64,000 bases of DNA from DASXAI01 sp963728985 (GCA_963728985.1 CAVSME010000002.1:261669-325668); one strand, 5' to 3'; shown: positions 53,238 through 63,056, counted from the stretch's first letter. A program made the numbers and translations. The notes: generated by a model from the letters alone, not told the origin.

Positions 53238-55973
53238 GTGGGCGGCTTGTACCAGTCGGTGCTGCGAGCCGAGCTGACCCACCGTTACGGGGTGGCGTGG
53301 GAACCCATCGTCAACGGCCAGGCAGAAATCGTCGGCCTGCCCCGAGAGCTGCTCGACGTGTTCTCCAAACGCGCCGGCCAGGTCGACACCGTCTTGGCGG
53401 CCAAGGTCGGCCAGTTCCGGTACCGCGAAGGACGGGACCCGACGGCGTGGGAGCGGGCGGCTCTGTGCCGGGAAGCATCCGCCGATACCCGGGCTCACAA
53501 GACCGGCAACGGTGTCGGGGATTTGCGGACACGGTGGGCCGCCGAAGCGACCGAACTCGACTGGACGCCAAGCCGGCTCGTCGCCGCCATCGACGCCGCC
53601 GCCGTGGAGCGCAGCGTCCAGGTGCCGGAGGTGGTCACGGTCGACAATGTCGTTGATCGGCTGTCGGTGTCGGGATCGACGTGGGCTCGTGCCGATGTGC
53701 TCCGGGCGATCTGTGATCTGCAGTCGCCCGTGTCCCCGATGTCGGGACGCCGATGGGCGACGGCGCTCGAACGAGCGTGTGATCGGGTGGTCGAAGGCTG
53801 TGTCGATCTCGACCCGCCCGGCCACACTGCCCGCCGGGCCTCCGATGGCCGGTCGGTGTGGCTGGAGCCGGTCGCCCCGAACTTCACCAGTGACACGATC
53901 CTGGCCGAGGAAGAGTCGATCCTGGCATGGGCCATGGACGCCCAAGCCATCACTCCGGCGCCGTCACCGACCGTCACTCGCGCTGGTCTCGACGTGTTGC
54001 AATTCGACGCGGCCGCGGCCGTGGCCGGCGTCGACCGGCTCGTGCTGGTGGTGGGACCGGCCGGGGCCGGCAAGACCACCATGCTCGAACGCGCCGTCGA
54101 CGACCTGGCCGCTTGGGACCGGACGGTGTTCGGTGTGGCCCCGACGGCCAAGGCGGCCCGGATCCTGGAACGAGAGACGGGTGCGCCGACGGACACCCTC
54201 GCCAAACTGCTCTACGAGTGGGACCGGACCGACCGGGCCCCGCTCGACCGCTACCGGCTCCCGCTCGGGACCACGGTAATCGTCGACGAGGCCAGCCTGA
54301 TCGGCACCGCCTCCCTGCACCGCCTCGTCGACCTCGCCGACCACCACGGCTGGCGGCTCGCGCTGGTCGGAGATCCACGCCAGCTCCAGGCCGTCGGCCG
54401 GGGCGGCCTGTTCGACGAGCTGTGCACGACCGGCCGGGTGCACGAGCTCGCCCGCATCCACCGCTTCCGCGAAGCATGGGAGCCGGCCGCCTCGCTGCAG
54501 CTACGCGCCGGTAACCGCGCCGCCCTCGACGCCTACCAGGCCCACGACCGCATCGTCGCCGGCCCCCTCGACAACCACCTCGGGCGTCTCGCCGTGGCCT
54601 GGATCGCTCACACTGCCGCCAGCCGTTCGGTGGCGATCACGGCCGCCACCAACGAGCATGTCGACGCCATCAACGCAGCCGTTCAAGCCGCCCGCCGCCG
54701 AATCGGCCACCTCGACGGCGACCGCGCCATCGCGATCGGCGGTGACGAGCACGCCTACCCCGGCGATGTGGTCGCCACCCGTCGCAACGACCGCAATCTG
54801 CGAACCTCCACCGGCGAGCCGGTCCGCAACCGCGACCTGTGGGACGTCGTCTCCACCCACGCCGACGGGACGCTCACCGTGTCCCACTGCACCGGACACG
54901 GCCTCGCCACGCTGCCGGCCGAGTACGCCCAGGAGCACGTGCGACTGGGCTACGCCGCCACCGAGCACGGCATCCAGGGTGACACCGTCGATGTCGCCAT
55001 CGAGCTTGTGTCCACCTCCACGACCCACCGCGGGCTCTACGTCGGCGCTACCCGTGGTCGCGACGAGAACCGCATCCACGTCATCACTGACACTGCCGAT
55101 CTCGCCGAAGCCCGCGACGTGCTCGAAGCGGTGCTCGCCCACGACCGAGCCGACATCCCCGCCGTGACGCAACGGCGGGATCTTGCCCGCCAAGCCCGGG
55201 CCGCTCAACCCCGACAACCCCAGGCGCCGTCGAGCATTGCCGGCTGGGTCGACCCGTTGCACGCCCTGCTCGAACGGCGCCGCGAGGACCTCGTCAGCGA
55301 CCTCGCCGACCGAGCCGACCGGCGGGCCCAAGCCGCCGGCGAGCTCGCCGAACTCCAGCCGGCACTCGCCGCCGCCCGGGCGGCCTGGCAGCCGTACGCC
55401 GACACGATCGCCGAGATCGAAAACACCCTCCGCACCCGGCTTCGGCCGGCCATGTGGACAGCCAACCACGACGCCAGGTGCGCCGGCTTCGGGCACCATC
55501 ACACCACCGCCCGGCGGGCGGAGGCCGCCACCGAGCGAGTCGCCGACGCCCAAGCCCGCATCGTTGACATTCCCACCAACGCCGCCGACGTCAAGCAACG
55601 GCTCGACGCACTCGAGGCCGAGGCGAGGAACCTCACCGAGTACGCCCACCCGTCTCCTGCGGCCGTGTGGCTCGACGACCTCGACCGCCACCAGCTCAGT
55701 GAGCTCGACGAACTTCTCAACGCCGCCGACATCTGCATCGCCTGGACCAGCGGCCGGCCCGTCCGCACGCACGAGCTGGCCGACGCCATCGCAACTCTCA
55801 CTGAGGCCGCACGGGCTGCCCCGACGCTCTCACTCAGCCCGGAAGAGATCGACCAATCACAATGGCACGGGCTCCTCGCACCCCTCACCGAGCTGCTGCA
55901 CCAACACGACCTCGAGCTTCAACCCGCCCAAGCCGTCGAGTTGGAGGGCCACGTTTTCGGGATTGAGCTTTGA
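53238..55973 (+). pseudogene. Relaxase-helicase lacking the N-terminal nicking domain
   Basis: From GTG 53238 it reads GGLYQSVLRAELTHRYGVAWEP, which corresponds to residue 199 onward of the complete relaxase in element 1. The first 197 residues, with the Tyr pair and the H-x-H metal site, are gone. The helicase is whole: Walker A GPAGAGKTT at 273-281, VIVDEASLI, GDPRQLQAVGRGG. The 911-residue product may still be made, because the GTG falls where the excisionase start used to be and keeps that ribosome site (GGAGGG). Very similar to the element 1 protein along its whole length. Not competent for nicking on its own. Confidence 0.85.
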
Positions 55974-56043
55974 CGGCCCAGACCCGTCGTGATTCGAACG
56001 CGAGGCCTGCTGGCCCATCGGTCGCGGTGACCGCGAACGTGCG

Positions 56044-56541
56044 GTGTGGTCATACCTCTCTACGCGGGACCACGATTCGTTCACGCCTTGCGGGCGGTTG
56101 TCAGGGCAACCCGTCGAGCCCTTTGGGGTGTCGTTCGGGGCGGGTCTCAATGGCGCCTACGTGGCGATCGGCGTGCTCGCGCTCGCCGACCGTACGCTGC
56201 CTCTGATCGTCGCCCGTAGCCGACTGGGCGTCGTCGAGGATGCAGGTGTGACTCTGGGGGCCGGCGACCCTGCGAGGTGCGTGGCGTGGTTCCCGCGGTG
56301 CGGATGCGACGCCTGTGACAGCGGCTCGCAGTCAGAGCTTGACGACCTCGAGCGCCACATCGTCGGCATTGTGTCGGGGTCCTTCCGGCGGCTGACCGAC
56401 GGCAAGCGGGAGATCACCGTTCTCGACGACGACGGATGGAGCGCGTCGGGTCAGTTCCAGCGTCATGCGGTCGAGGCCATCCTCGCCGAACCCAGCAGGT
56501 GGCGCGAGTTCGCCGGCGCCTCGTGGCTCGCAGTCCGATAA
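56044..56541 (+). CDS. DUF6226-like protein
   Basis: A 165-residue frame. The core VAWFPRCGCDACDSGSQSELDDLERHIVGIVSGSFRRLTDG carries the C-G-C-D-A-C-D motif of DUF6226, a family of unknown function found in actinobacteria. The N-terminal 30 residues are unlike the family, so the 5' part may be missing or the start may be later. It lies 70 bp after the relaxase. Confidence 0.55.
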   Translation: MWSYLSTRDHDSFTPCGRLSGQPVEPFGVSFGAGLNGAYVAIGVLALADRTLPLIVARSRLGVVEDAGVTLGAGDPARCVAWFPRCGCDACDSGSQSELDDLERHIVGIVSGSFRRLTDGKREITVLDDDGWSASGQFQRHAVEAILAEPSRWREFAGASWLAVR

Positions 56542-56659
56542 CGACGCCGATGATCGCGCCTCGCCGTGCCCTGAACCGCCGGCTTGTGGTCGACTGCGTT
56601 GTGTCGCGGCGGCGGATCGTCTCGGATGTGATCCGGTCTCGCGCAGATCGAAGACGCCC

Positions 56660-56883
56660 AGCCACGGTGACCTCGACGGGCTGCTGGCGATCGCCCCGAC
56701 ATCTGGCTTGCACCTCGGCGCGCCGTTCGAGATCGAGCCCCACGGCAGGCCGGCCGCGCTGCACTGGCGGTTGTCGTTGCCGGAGTTCGACTACGCCGAG
56801 GCGTCGTGCCGTTCTTCATCGACTGGCAGGGCAGCATCTATCCGATCACCACGTCGGCCGAGGGGCTGGCGGTGATCAGCTAG
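56660..56883 (+). pseudogene. Remnant of a glyoxalase-like (VOC) protein
   Basis: GDLDGLLAIAPTSGLHLGAPFEIEPHGRPAALHWRLSLPEFDY in one frame, then after a one-base slip near 56805 VVPFFIDWQGSIYPITTSAEGLAVIS and stop. The PFFIDW motif and its spacing are typical of glyoxalase-3-like VOC proteins. The N-terminal half is absent, so this is a broken piece. Confidence 0.5.
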
Positions 56884-57050
56884 CCCCGTAAGCCGGTCCG
56901 AATCGCGCGCTGGCGAGTCCGCTGGCCGTACGTCGCGTCGCCAGCGACGCCGGTTGGCGTCGGTTCAAGCTGCGAGCGTTCGGGGTTGAACCGGAGCTGG
57001 GTCGACCGACCGATTTCATGGTGCGCTGGGGACGTCGTATCAGCTTGGTC

Positions 57051-57079
57051 TTGACACGAGGCGCATTCGGTGCGATCGT
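57051..57079 (+). promoter_or_regulatory. Candidate promoter of the OsmC operon
   Basis: TTGACA (57051-57056), 17 bp, GATCGT (57074-57079). A perfect palindrome begins 2 bp after the -10 box, where a repressor would block transcription. Confidence 0.4.
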
Positions 57080-57080
57080 G

Positions 57081-57096
57081 TCGGTCGATCGACCGA
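57081..57096. promoter_or_regulatory. Palindromic operator, probably for the operon's TetR protein
   Basis: TCGGTCGATCGACCGA, a perfect 16-bp palindrome 24 bp before the first OsmC gene. The half TCGGTCGATCGA recurs at 60326-60337, just before the TetR start. TetR proteins usually bind such palindromes. Confidence 0.5.
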
Positions 57097-57119
57097 ACGA
57101 CGAGGCAAAGGGGAAATCG

Positions 57120-57647
57120 GTGGCCGACGAGATCGCCAACTCGATCGAGCGCTTGGAACGGGCCCTCGCCAGCCGCCCCGGGTTCGGCGTCGGCACCTCG
57201 CGCAGCGTCACCACGCTCACCGATGGACTGCGCTGCACGACCGAAGACGGGCCGTGGCGGATCGAAGCCGACCTGACCGACCGCCTCGGCGGCGGCGACT
57301 CGGCGCCCAGCCCGAGCGCGCTCGTGCGCGCCGCGTTGGGCAGCTGCATGGCGATCACCTATCGCCTGCGGTCGGCTAAGCACGGCGTGGCGCTGGACTC
57401 GGTGCGCGTCACCGTCGAGACCGACAGCGCCCTGGCCGGGATGCTGCAGCCGGACTCGGGCCAGCCGCCTGGGTTCCGCGCCATCCGCTACCACGTCGAG
57501 GTGGAGAGCCCGGCGGCGATCGACGACGTGCTGCGGGTGATCGACGAGGGCGACCGGCTGAGCCCGGTGCTCGACGATCTGTCGCGGGCCAACACGGTCG
57601 AGCGCACGGTCGAGGTCACCACGCCTCCGAGCGCCGAGGTGGCCTGA
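57120..57647 (+). CDS. OsmC-family protein (1)
   Basis: A 175-residue OsmC-like protein from the GTG at 57120 (VADEIANSIERLERAL), with AAAGGGG 7 nt upstream. ALVRAALGSCMAITYRL holds the peroxidatic-type cysteine. The second cysteine of classic OsmC/Ohr is replaced (LSPVLDDLS), so it is a one-cysteine type. These proteins reduce organic peroxides or bind thiols. It overlaps the methyltransferase by one base (TGATG). Confidence 0.82.
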   Translation: MADEIANSIERLERALASRPGFGVGTSRSVTTLTDGLRCTTEDGPWRIEADLTDRLGGGDSAPSPSALVRAALGSCMAITYRLRSAKHGVALDSVRVTVETDSALAGMLQPDSGQPPGFRAIRYHVEVESPAAIDDVLRVIDEGDRLSPVLDDLSRANTVERTVEVTTPPSAEVA

Positions 57648-58462
57648 TGGAGGCCAGGCTGATGCGCCGGATCCAGCGCAGCGGGTGGGACCGCGCCTCG
57701 TCGTGCTACGAGCGGTACTGGGGTGCCCAGGTGCGCCCGGCCGTCGAAGCCGTCCTCGCCATCGCGGCGTTGCAGTCAGGCGAGCGCGTGGTCGACGTCG
57801 CGTGCGGCACCGGGCTCGTGACGCTGCCGGCGGCGATGCAGGTGCAGCCGCACGGGCGGGTGCTGGCCACCGACCTCGCACCGAAGATGATCGCCGTCGT
57901 CGAGCAGCGGGCCCAGGACGCCGGTTTCGCCAATGTCGACGTGGACCCGGTCGGCGCCGAGTCGCTCGGCCGGGACGGCGAGTTCGACGCCGCCCTGTGC
58001 TCGCTCGGGCTGATGTACGTCCCCGAACCCGCAGCGGCCCTCGCCGAGATGCACCGCGCCGTGCGTCCCGGCGGTCGGGTCGTCGTGTCCGTGTGGGGTG
58101 AGCGGCGCAACTGCGGCTGGGCGGCGATCTTCCCGATCGTCGACGCGAGGGTCAGCTCCGACGTCTGCCCGATGTTCTTCGCCCTCGGCGCGCCAGGTGC
58201 GCTGCGCGGTGCGGTCGAGCGCGCCGGGTTCGTCGACGTCGCCGAGATCCGCCTCGATGTCTGCCTCGTCTACGCCGACGCCGGCGAGGCTCTCGGCGCG
58301 GCGTTCGATGGCGGCCCCGTGGCGCTCGCTGCAGCGCGCTTCGACGACGCGACGCGGGCGAGTGCGCATGCCGCGTATCTCGAGTCCATCGCCGCCTATG
58401 CCGACGGCTGCGGCTACCGCCTACCCGGCGAGTTCGTCATCGCTTCCGGCCGTCGACCGTGA
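57647..58462 (+). CDS. Class I SAM-dependent methyltransferase
   Basis: A 271-residue methyltransferase of the UbiE/Methyltransf_11 type. Motif I is VVDVACGTGLVTLP; motif II ATDLAPKMIAVVEQR; motif III AALCSLGLMYVPEPAAALAEMHRAVRPGGRVVVSVWG. The C-terminal part is a helical lid. Substrate unknown. It sits between two OsmC genes. Confidence 0.85.
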   Translation: MEARLMRRIQRSGWDRASSCYERYWGAQVRPAVEAVLAIAALQSGERVVDVACGTGLVTLPAAMQVQPHGRVLATDLAPKMIAVVEQRAQDAGFANVDVDPVGAESLGRDGEFDAALCSLGLMYVPEPAAALAEMHRAVRPGGRVVVSVWGERRNCGWAAIFPIVDARVSSDVCPMFFALGAPGALRGAVERAGFVDVAEIRLDVCLVYADAGEALGAAFDGGPVALAAARFDDATRASAHAAYLESIAAYADGCGYRLPGEFVIASGRRP

Positions 58463-58506
58463 CGGCACCCGAGCCCCCCACACCAATGCAAGAAAGGGCA
58501 ACCACC

Positions 58507-59067
58507 ATGACCATGACCGACACTCCCGTCGACAACGGCGTCAACTCGGCAGCACTCCTCGCCGCCCGTGACGCGCTCAGCGCGGCGCCGGAAGCCGCCG
58601 AGTTCACCTGGCGGGCGACCTGCGAGTGGGTGCGCGGCACGCACTCGAAGTCCACGGTTAGCGGCTTCGCCGGCCTGGGCCAGGAGCAGCAGCACAAGCA
58701 GACGTTCACGTTCGAGGCCGATCACCCAGAGTGCTTCGCGTCCGAGGACCACGGTGCGACGCCGGTGGAGATCGCCCTTGCGGCACTCGCCAGCTGCCTC
58801 ACGGCCGGCGTGGCCGCCGTCGCCCAGAACCGCCAGATCCAGCTGCGCACAGTGACCGCCCACCTCGAGGGCAAGATGAGCGTCCTCGGCATCCTCGGTG
58901 CCGACCCCGACGTGCGCAACGGGTTCAACGACGTCACCGTGCGCTTCGAGATCGACGCCGACGCGTCGCCCGATGACATCCGGGCCATCGTCGCCCAGTC
59001 GCAGAAGCGGTCGGCGGTCTTCGACATCTTCACCAATCCGACGAACGTCACGGTCGCCGTCGGCTGA
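58507..59067 (+). CDS. OsmC-family protein (2)
   Basis: A 186-residue OsmC-like protein from the ATG at 58507, after AAAGGG. EIALAALASCLTAGVAAVAQ carries the active cysteine. The second-cysteine position is RSAVFD, again without Cys. The N-terminal region (FTWRATCEWVRGTHSKSTVSGFAGLG) is the swapped beta hairpin of the family. Only distantly similar to the first OsmC protein, so the operon has two different subgroups. Confidence 0.85.
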   Translation: MTMTDTPVDNGVNSAALLAARDALSAAPEAAEFTWRATCEWVRGTHSKSTVSGFAGLGQEQQHKQTFTFEADHPECFASEDHGATPVEIALAALASCLTAGVAAVAQNRQIQLRTVTAHLEGKMSVLGILGADPDVRNGFNDVTVRFEIDADASPDDIRAIVAQSQKRSAVFDIFTNPTNVTVAVG

Positions 59068-59099
59068 CGCCGACGGTGACGCGGCAGCGGTGCCACAGG

Positions 59100-60362
59100 A
59101 TGGACGCCAACACGGTGATAATCGGCGGCGGGCATGCCGGGCTGGCCATGAGTTGCCGCCTCACCGAGCGCTCGATTGACCACGTGGTCATCGAGCGCGG
59201 TGAGGTGGGAAACTCGTGGCGCACCGAACGGTGGGACTCGCTCCGGCTGCTAACCCCGAACTGGATGAACCGCCTGCCGGGGCAACCGCCGCCGGTCGAC
59301 GACCCCGACGGGTTCATGACGATGCCCCAGGTCGTCGCCATGCTGTCCTCGTACGCCAGCCACATCGACGCCCCGGTGCACACCGGGACGACGGTCATTC
59401 GCGTCCGCGGAGCTGAGGGTGGTTACACAGTGGAGACCGACCGTGGCACGTGGCGCTGTCGCGCTCTGGTGCTCGCCACGGGGCCGTGCAACGTGGCGAA
59501 CGTCCCCGCGCTGGCCGCCGGCGTCCCGCCGCCCGTGCTGCAGCTGACGCCGATGGCGTACCGCTCGCCGGGATCGCTGCCCGACGGCGGTGTGCTCGTC
59601 GTCGGGGCGTCGGCGACCGGCGTGCAACTGGCCGAGGAGATCCATCGCAGCGGCCGCCCGGTGACACTGTCGGTCGGCGAACACGTGCGCCTGCCGCGGC
59701 GGTACCGAAGCCGGGACATCATGTGGTGGATGGATGCGGCCGGCGTCCTCGACGAGCGGTGGGACCAGGTCGACGACCTCGTGCGCGCCCGCAACCTGCC
59801 CTCGCCGCAGCTGATCGGCACACCCGAAGGGCGCACGGTCGACCTCAACTCGCTCGTCTCGCTGGGCGTGCGCCTGGTCGGGCGGATCGGACGCATCCAC
59901 GACGGTGTGGCGCAGTTCTCCGGCTCGTTGGCCAATACCGCTGCACTCGCCGACCTCAAGCTCGACCGGCTGCTCCGGCGGCTCGACGAGTGGGCCTGCT
60001 CGAGGGGTGCCGACGTCGGCGACCGCGAGCGATTCGCACCGACCGCCGTGCCGGCGAACCCCACGCTCGCGGTCGACCTCGGCTGCGGTGAGATCGCCAC
60101 GATCATCTGGGCCACCGGTTACCGCCCCGACTACCACTGGCTCGACCTGCCCGTCCTCGACCGCCGGGGCCGGATCGTCCACCATGGCGGCGTCGTTGCC
60201 GGGCTCCCCGACCTGTACGTCCTCGGCACGAGCCTGCTGCGGACGCGCCGGTCGAACTACATCGACGGGTCGGGCGCCGACTCGGCGTCGATCGCCGACA
60301 CGTGGTCCGCGCAACTACGGTCTCGGTCGGTCGATCGAAGGGATGACAATGGGGACGAGTGA
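59100..60362 (+). CDS. Flavin-dependent monooxygenase/oxidoreductase (FMO/CzcO-like)
   Basis: A 420-residue FAD protein from the ATG at 59100. NTVIIGGGHAGLAMSCRLTE binds FAD, and GEVGNSWRTERWDSLRLLTPNWMNRLPG is the FMO-like loop. GVLVVGASATGVQLAEEIHRSG binds NADPH, and IIWATGYRPDYHWL is the C-terminal ATG-x-Y motif. It could hydroxylate or oxidise a small molecule, often at N or S. The stop overlaps the TetR start by 14 bp. Confidence 0.85.
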   Translation: MDANTVIIGGGHAGLAMSCRLTERSIDHVVIERGEVGNSWRTERWDSLRLLTPNWMNRLPGQPPPVDDPDGFMTMPQVVAMLSSYASHIDAPVHTGTTVIRVRGAEGGYTVETDRGTWRCRALVLATGPCNVANVPALAAGVPPPVLQLTPMAYRSPGSLPDGGVLVVGASATGVQLAEEIHRSGRPVTLSVGEHVRLPRRYRSRDIMWWMDAAGVLDERWDQVDDLVRARNLPSPQLIGTPEGRTVDLNSLVSLGVRLVGRIGRIHDGVAQFSGSLANTAALADLKLDRLLRRLDEWACSRGADVGDRERFAPTAVPANPTLAVDLGCGEIATIIWATGYRPDYHWLDLPVLDRRGRIVHHGGVVAGLPDLYVLGTSLLRTRRSNYIDGSGADSASIADTWSAQLRSRSVDRRDDNGDE

Positions 60363-60942
60363 GCGGCCGACACGGGACACGATCCTGGAGGCGGCGCGGG
60401 AGCGCCTGCTCGCCGACGGGTACGCCAACCTGTCGACGCGGAAGGTCGCCGCCGAGGCCGGCGTCCCGCTGTCGCAGTTGCACTACCACTTCGGATCGAA
60501 GCAGGGGCTGATCCTGGCCCTGCTGGAGATGGAGAACCGCCAACGGCTCGAGCGCCAGCAGGCGATGTACAGCGCCGATGCCCCGCTGTGGCAGCGCTAC
60601 GAGCAGGCGTGTGACTTCCTCGAGGACGACCTCGAGTCCGGCTATGTCCGCGTGCTGCAGGAGATGATCGCCGCCGGGTGGTCCGAGCCGGCGGTCGGCG
60701 CCGCCGTCCGCGAGCTGCTCTTCGGGTGGTACCAGCTGCTGACCGAAGTGATGCGGCGCGCCGAGTCCGAGCACGGGCCGCTCGGCCCGTTCACCGCCGA
60801 GGAGCTGGCCACGCTGGTCGCCAACTGCTTCATCGGGTCCGAGGCGGCGCTGCTGCTCGGGTTCGATCGGCAGACGCTGCCGATCCGCGCTGCGCTGCGC
60901 CGCGTCGGCGCGGTCCTGCGGGCATGGGAGGAGGCGCGGTGA
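60349..60942 (+). CDS. TetR-family regulator
   Basis: A 197-residue repressor. The N-terminal HTH is LSTRKVAAEAGVPLSQLHYHFGSKQGLILALL. The rest is a helical ligand domain. The ATG at 60349 has GAAGG at a good spacing; an ATG at 60343 is also in frame. It is the fifth gene of the operon and probably controls it through the palindrome at 57081-57096. GTGA overlap with the next gene. Confidence 0.88.
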   Translation: MGTSERPTRDTILEAARERLLADGYANLSTRKVAAEAGVPLSQLHYHFGSKQGLILALLEMENRQRLERQQAMYSADAPLWQRYEQACDFLEDDLESGYVRVLQEMIAAGWSEPAVGAAVRELLFGWYQLLTEVMRRAESEHGPLGPFTAEELATLVANCFIGSEAALLLGFDRQTLPIRAALRRVGAVLRAWEEAR

Positions 60943-63056
60943 GGGCGATCGAGCCGCTCGTCGCCGGCACCGTCGAGCGCGACGGCGTCGAACTCGCCTA
61001 CGAGGTCTTCGGCGACGGCGAGCCGACGGTGGTGCTGCTGCCGACGTGGTCGATCATCCACTCCCGCTTCTGGAAGGCCCAGATCGCCACGCTGGCCCGG
61101 CGCTACCGGGTCGTGACGTTCGACGGCCGCGGCATCGGGCGGTCTGGTCGTCCGGTCGGCTCGGCGGCCTACACCCACGTCGAGTTCACCGCCGACACGT
61201 TGGCCGTGCTCGACGCCACCGGCACCGAGCAGGCCGTGCTCGTCGCCCTGTCGTGCGGCGCCCTCTGGGGCGTCCAACTCGCCGCCGACCACCCCGAGCG
61301 GGTCGCTCGGCATCGTCACCCTCGGCCCGGCCGTCGCCCTCGCCCCGCCCCACCCCGACCGGGTCGTCTACCCGTACGACGAGCCGATCGCCGAGACCGA
61401 GGGCTGGGCGAAGTACAACCGCCACTACTGGCAGCGCGACTACCCCGACTTCCTCGAGTTCTTCTTCGCGTCAGATGTTCACGGAACCCCACTCGACCAA
61501 GCAGATCGAGGACTGCATGGGCTGGGGCCTCCGAGGTCGACCCGGCGCGCCTCGCCGACGCCAACGACGGCCTCGACGCCTGCTTCCGGGAGAGCTTCCG
61601 GTCGGTCTGCGCGCGCGTGCGCTGCCCGGTGCTGGTGATCCACGGCGACGAGGACGAGCTGCGCCCCCACGCCCAGGGCGCCGCCCTCGCCGAGGTCACC
61701 GGCGGCTCGCTCGTCACCGTCGAGGGTGGCGGCCACGGCATCCACGGCGCGCGACCCGGTGCTCGTCAACCACCTCATCCGCGACTTCGTCGACCGGGTC
61801 CGCCCGGTCGCGACCAGCCGGACGTGGGCGCGGGCGCTCGCGGCGACCGAAGCGGGCGCTGTACCTCTCGTCGCCGATCGGGCTCGGCCACGCCCGCCGC
61901 GACGTGGCCATCGCCGCCGAGCTGCGCCGCCGCCACCCCGACCTGCAGATCGACTGGCTCGCCCAGCACCCGGTCACCGAGGTGCTCGACGCGCGCCGGC
62001 GAGCGGGTGCACCCGGCGTCGGCGATGGCTGGCCAACGAGTCGGCCCACGTCGAGGACGAGGCCGGCGAGCACGACCTCCACGCCTTCCAGGCGATCCGG
62101 CGGATGGACGAGATCCTCGTCAACAACTTCATGGTGTTCGACGACGTCGTCGACGACGAGCACTACGACCTCGTCGATCGGCGACGAGGCGTGGGACGTC
62201 GACTACTTCCTGCACGAGAACCCGGAGCTCAAGCGGTTCGCCTTCGCGTGGATGACCGACTTCGTCGGCTGGCTGCCGATGCCCGACGGCGGCGACGCCG
62301 AGGCCGCGCTGACCGCCGACTACAACGCCGAGATGATCGAGCAGCGGGCCCGGTTCCGGCGGCTCCGCGACCGCTCGATCTTCGTCGGTGACCCCGACGA
62401 CATCGTCCCCGACACGTTCGGCCCCGGGCTGCCCGCGATCCGTGACTGGACCGAGGCGAACTTCGACTTCGCCGGCTACGTCACCGGATTCGACCCGGCC
62501 GAGGTCGCCGACCGCGAGGCGCTGCGCGCCGAGCTCGGCTATCGGCCCGACGAGCAGGTCTGCATCGTCACGCGTCGGCGGATCAGGCGTCGGCGCGGCG
62601 ACCTGCTGCGCCGGGTCGTCGACGCCGTGCCCGCCGCCCGCCGGCTGGTCGACGGGCTGCGCTTCGTCGTGGTCACCGGGCCGCGGCATCGACCCGGCGG
62701 GCCTGCCGCGGCCAGAGGGCGTCGTCGTACCGCCGCTACGTCCCCGACCTCCACCGCCACCTGGCGGCGTGCGACCTGGCGGTCGTGCAGGGCGGCCTGA
62801 CGACCTGCATGGAGCTCACCGCCAACCGGCGGCCGTTCGTCTACATCCCGCTGCGGCACCACTTCGAGCAGAAGTTCCACGTCCCCCACCGGCTGGACCG
62901 CTACGGCGCCGGGCGCCGCATCGACTACGACGAGGCCGCCGACCCCGACGGGCTCGCCGAGGTCATCGCCGACGAGATCGGGCGCACCGTCGACTACCTG
63001 CCGGTCGACACGGCGGCGCCGCGCGCGCCGCTGCCTCGATCGCCGAGCTGCTGTAA
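60939..63056 (+). pseudogene. Alpha/beta-hydrolase - glycosyltransferase fusion with about thirteen single-base indels
   Basis: GTG 60939 overlaps the TetR stop. The hydrolase half reads VVLLPTWSIIHSRFWKAQ, VVTFDGRGIGRSGRPVG, ALSCGALWGVQLAADHPE, then across breaks RCPVLVIHGDEDE and EGGGHGIH. The second half is a MurG/UDP-glycosyltransferase-like domain: ALYLSSPIGLGHARRDVAIAAELRRRHPD, HLAACDLAVVQGGLTTCMELTANRRPFVYIPL and FEQKFHVPHRLDRYGAGRR, ending IAELL at the TAA 63054-63056. Frame breaks are needed near 61305, 61471, 61525, 61746, 61852, 61996, 62025, 62176, 62572, 62595, 62686, 62729 and 63011; most are one extra base. No stop codon interrupts the corrected reading, which would give about 700 residues. 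Length and domain order suggest a true single-protein fusion. Confidence 0.7.
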
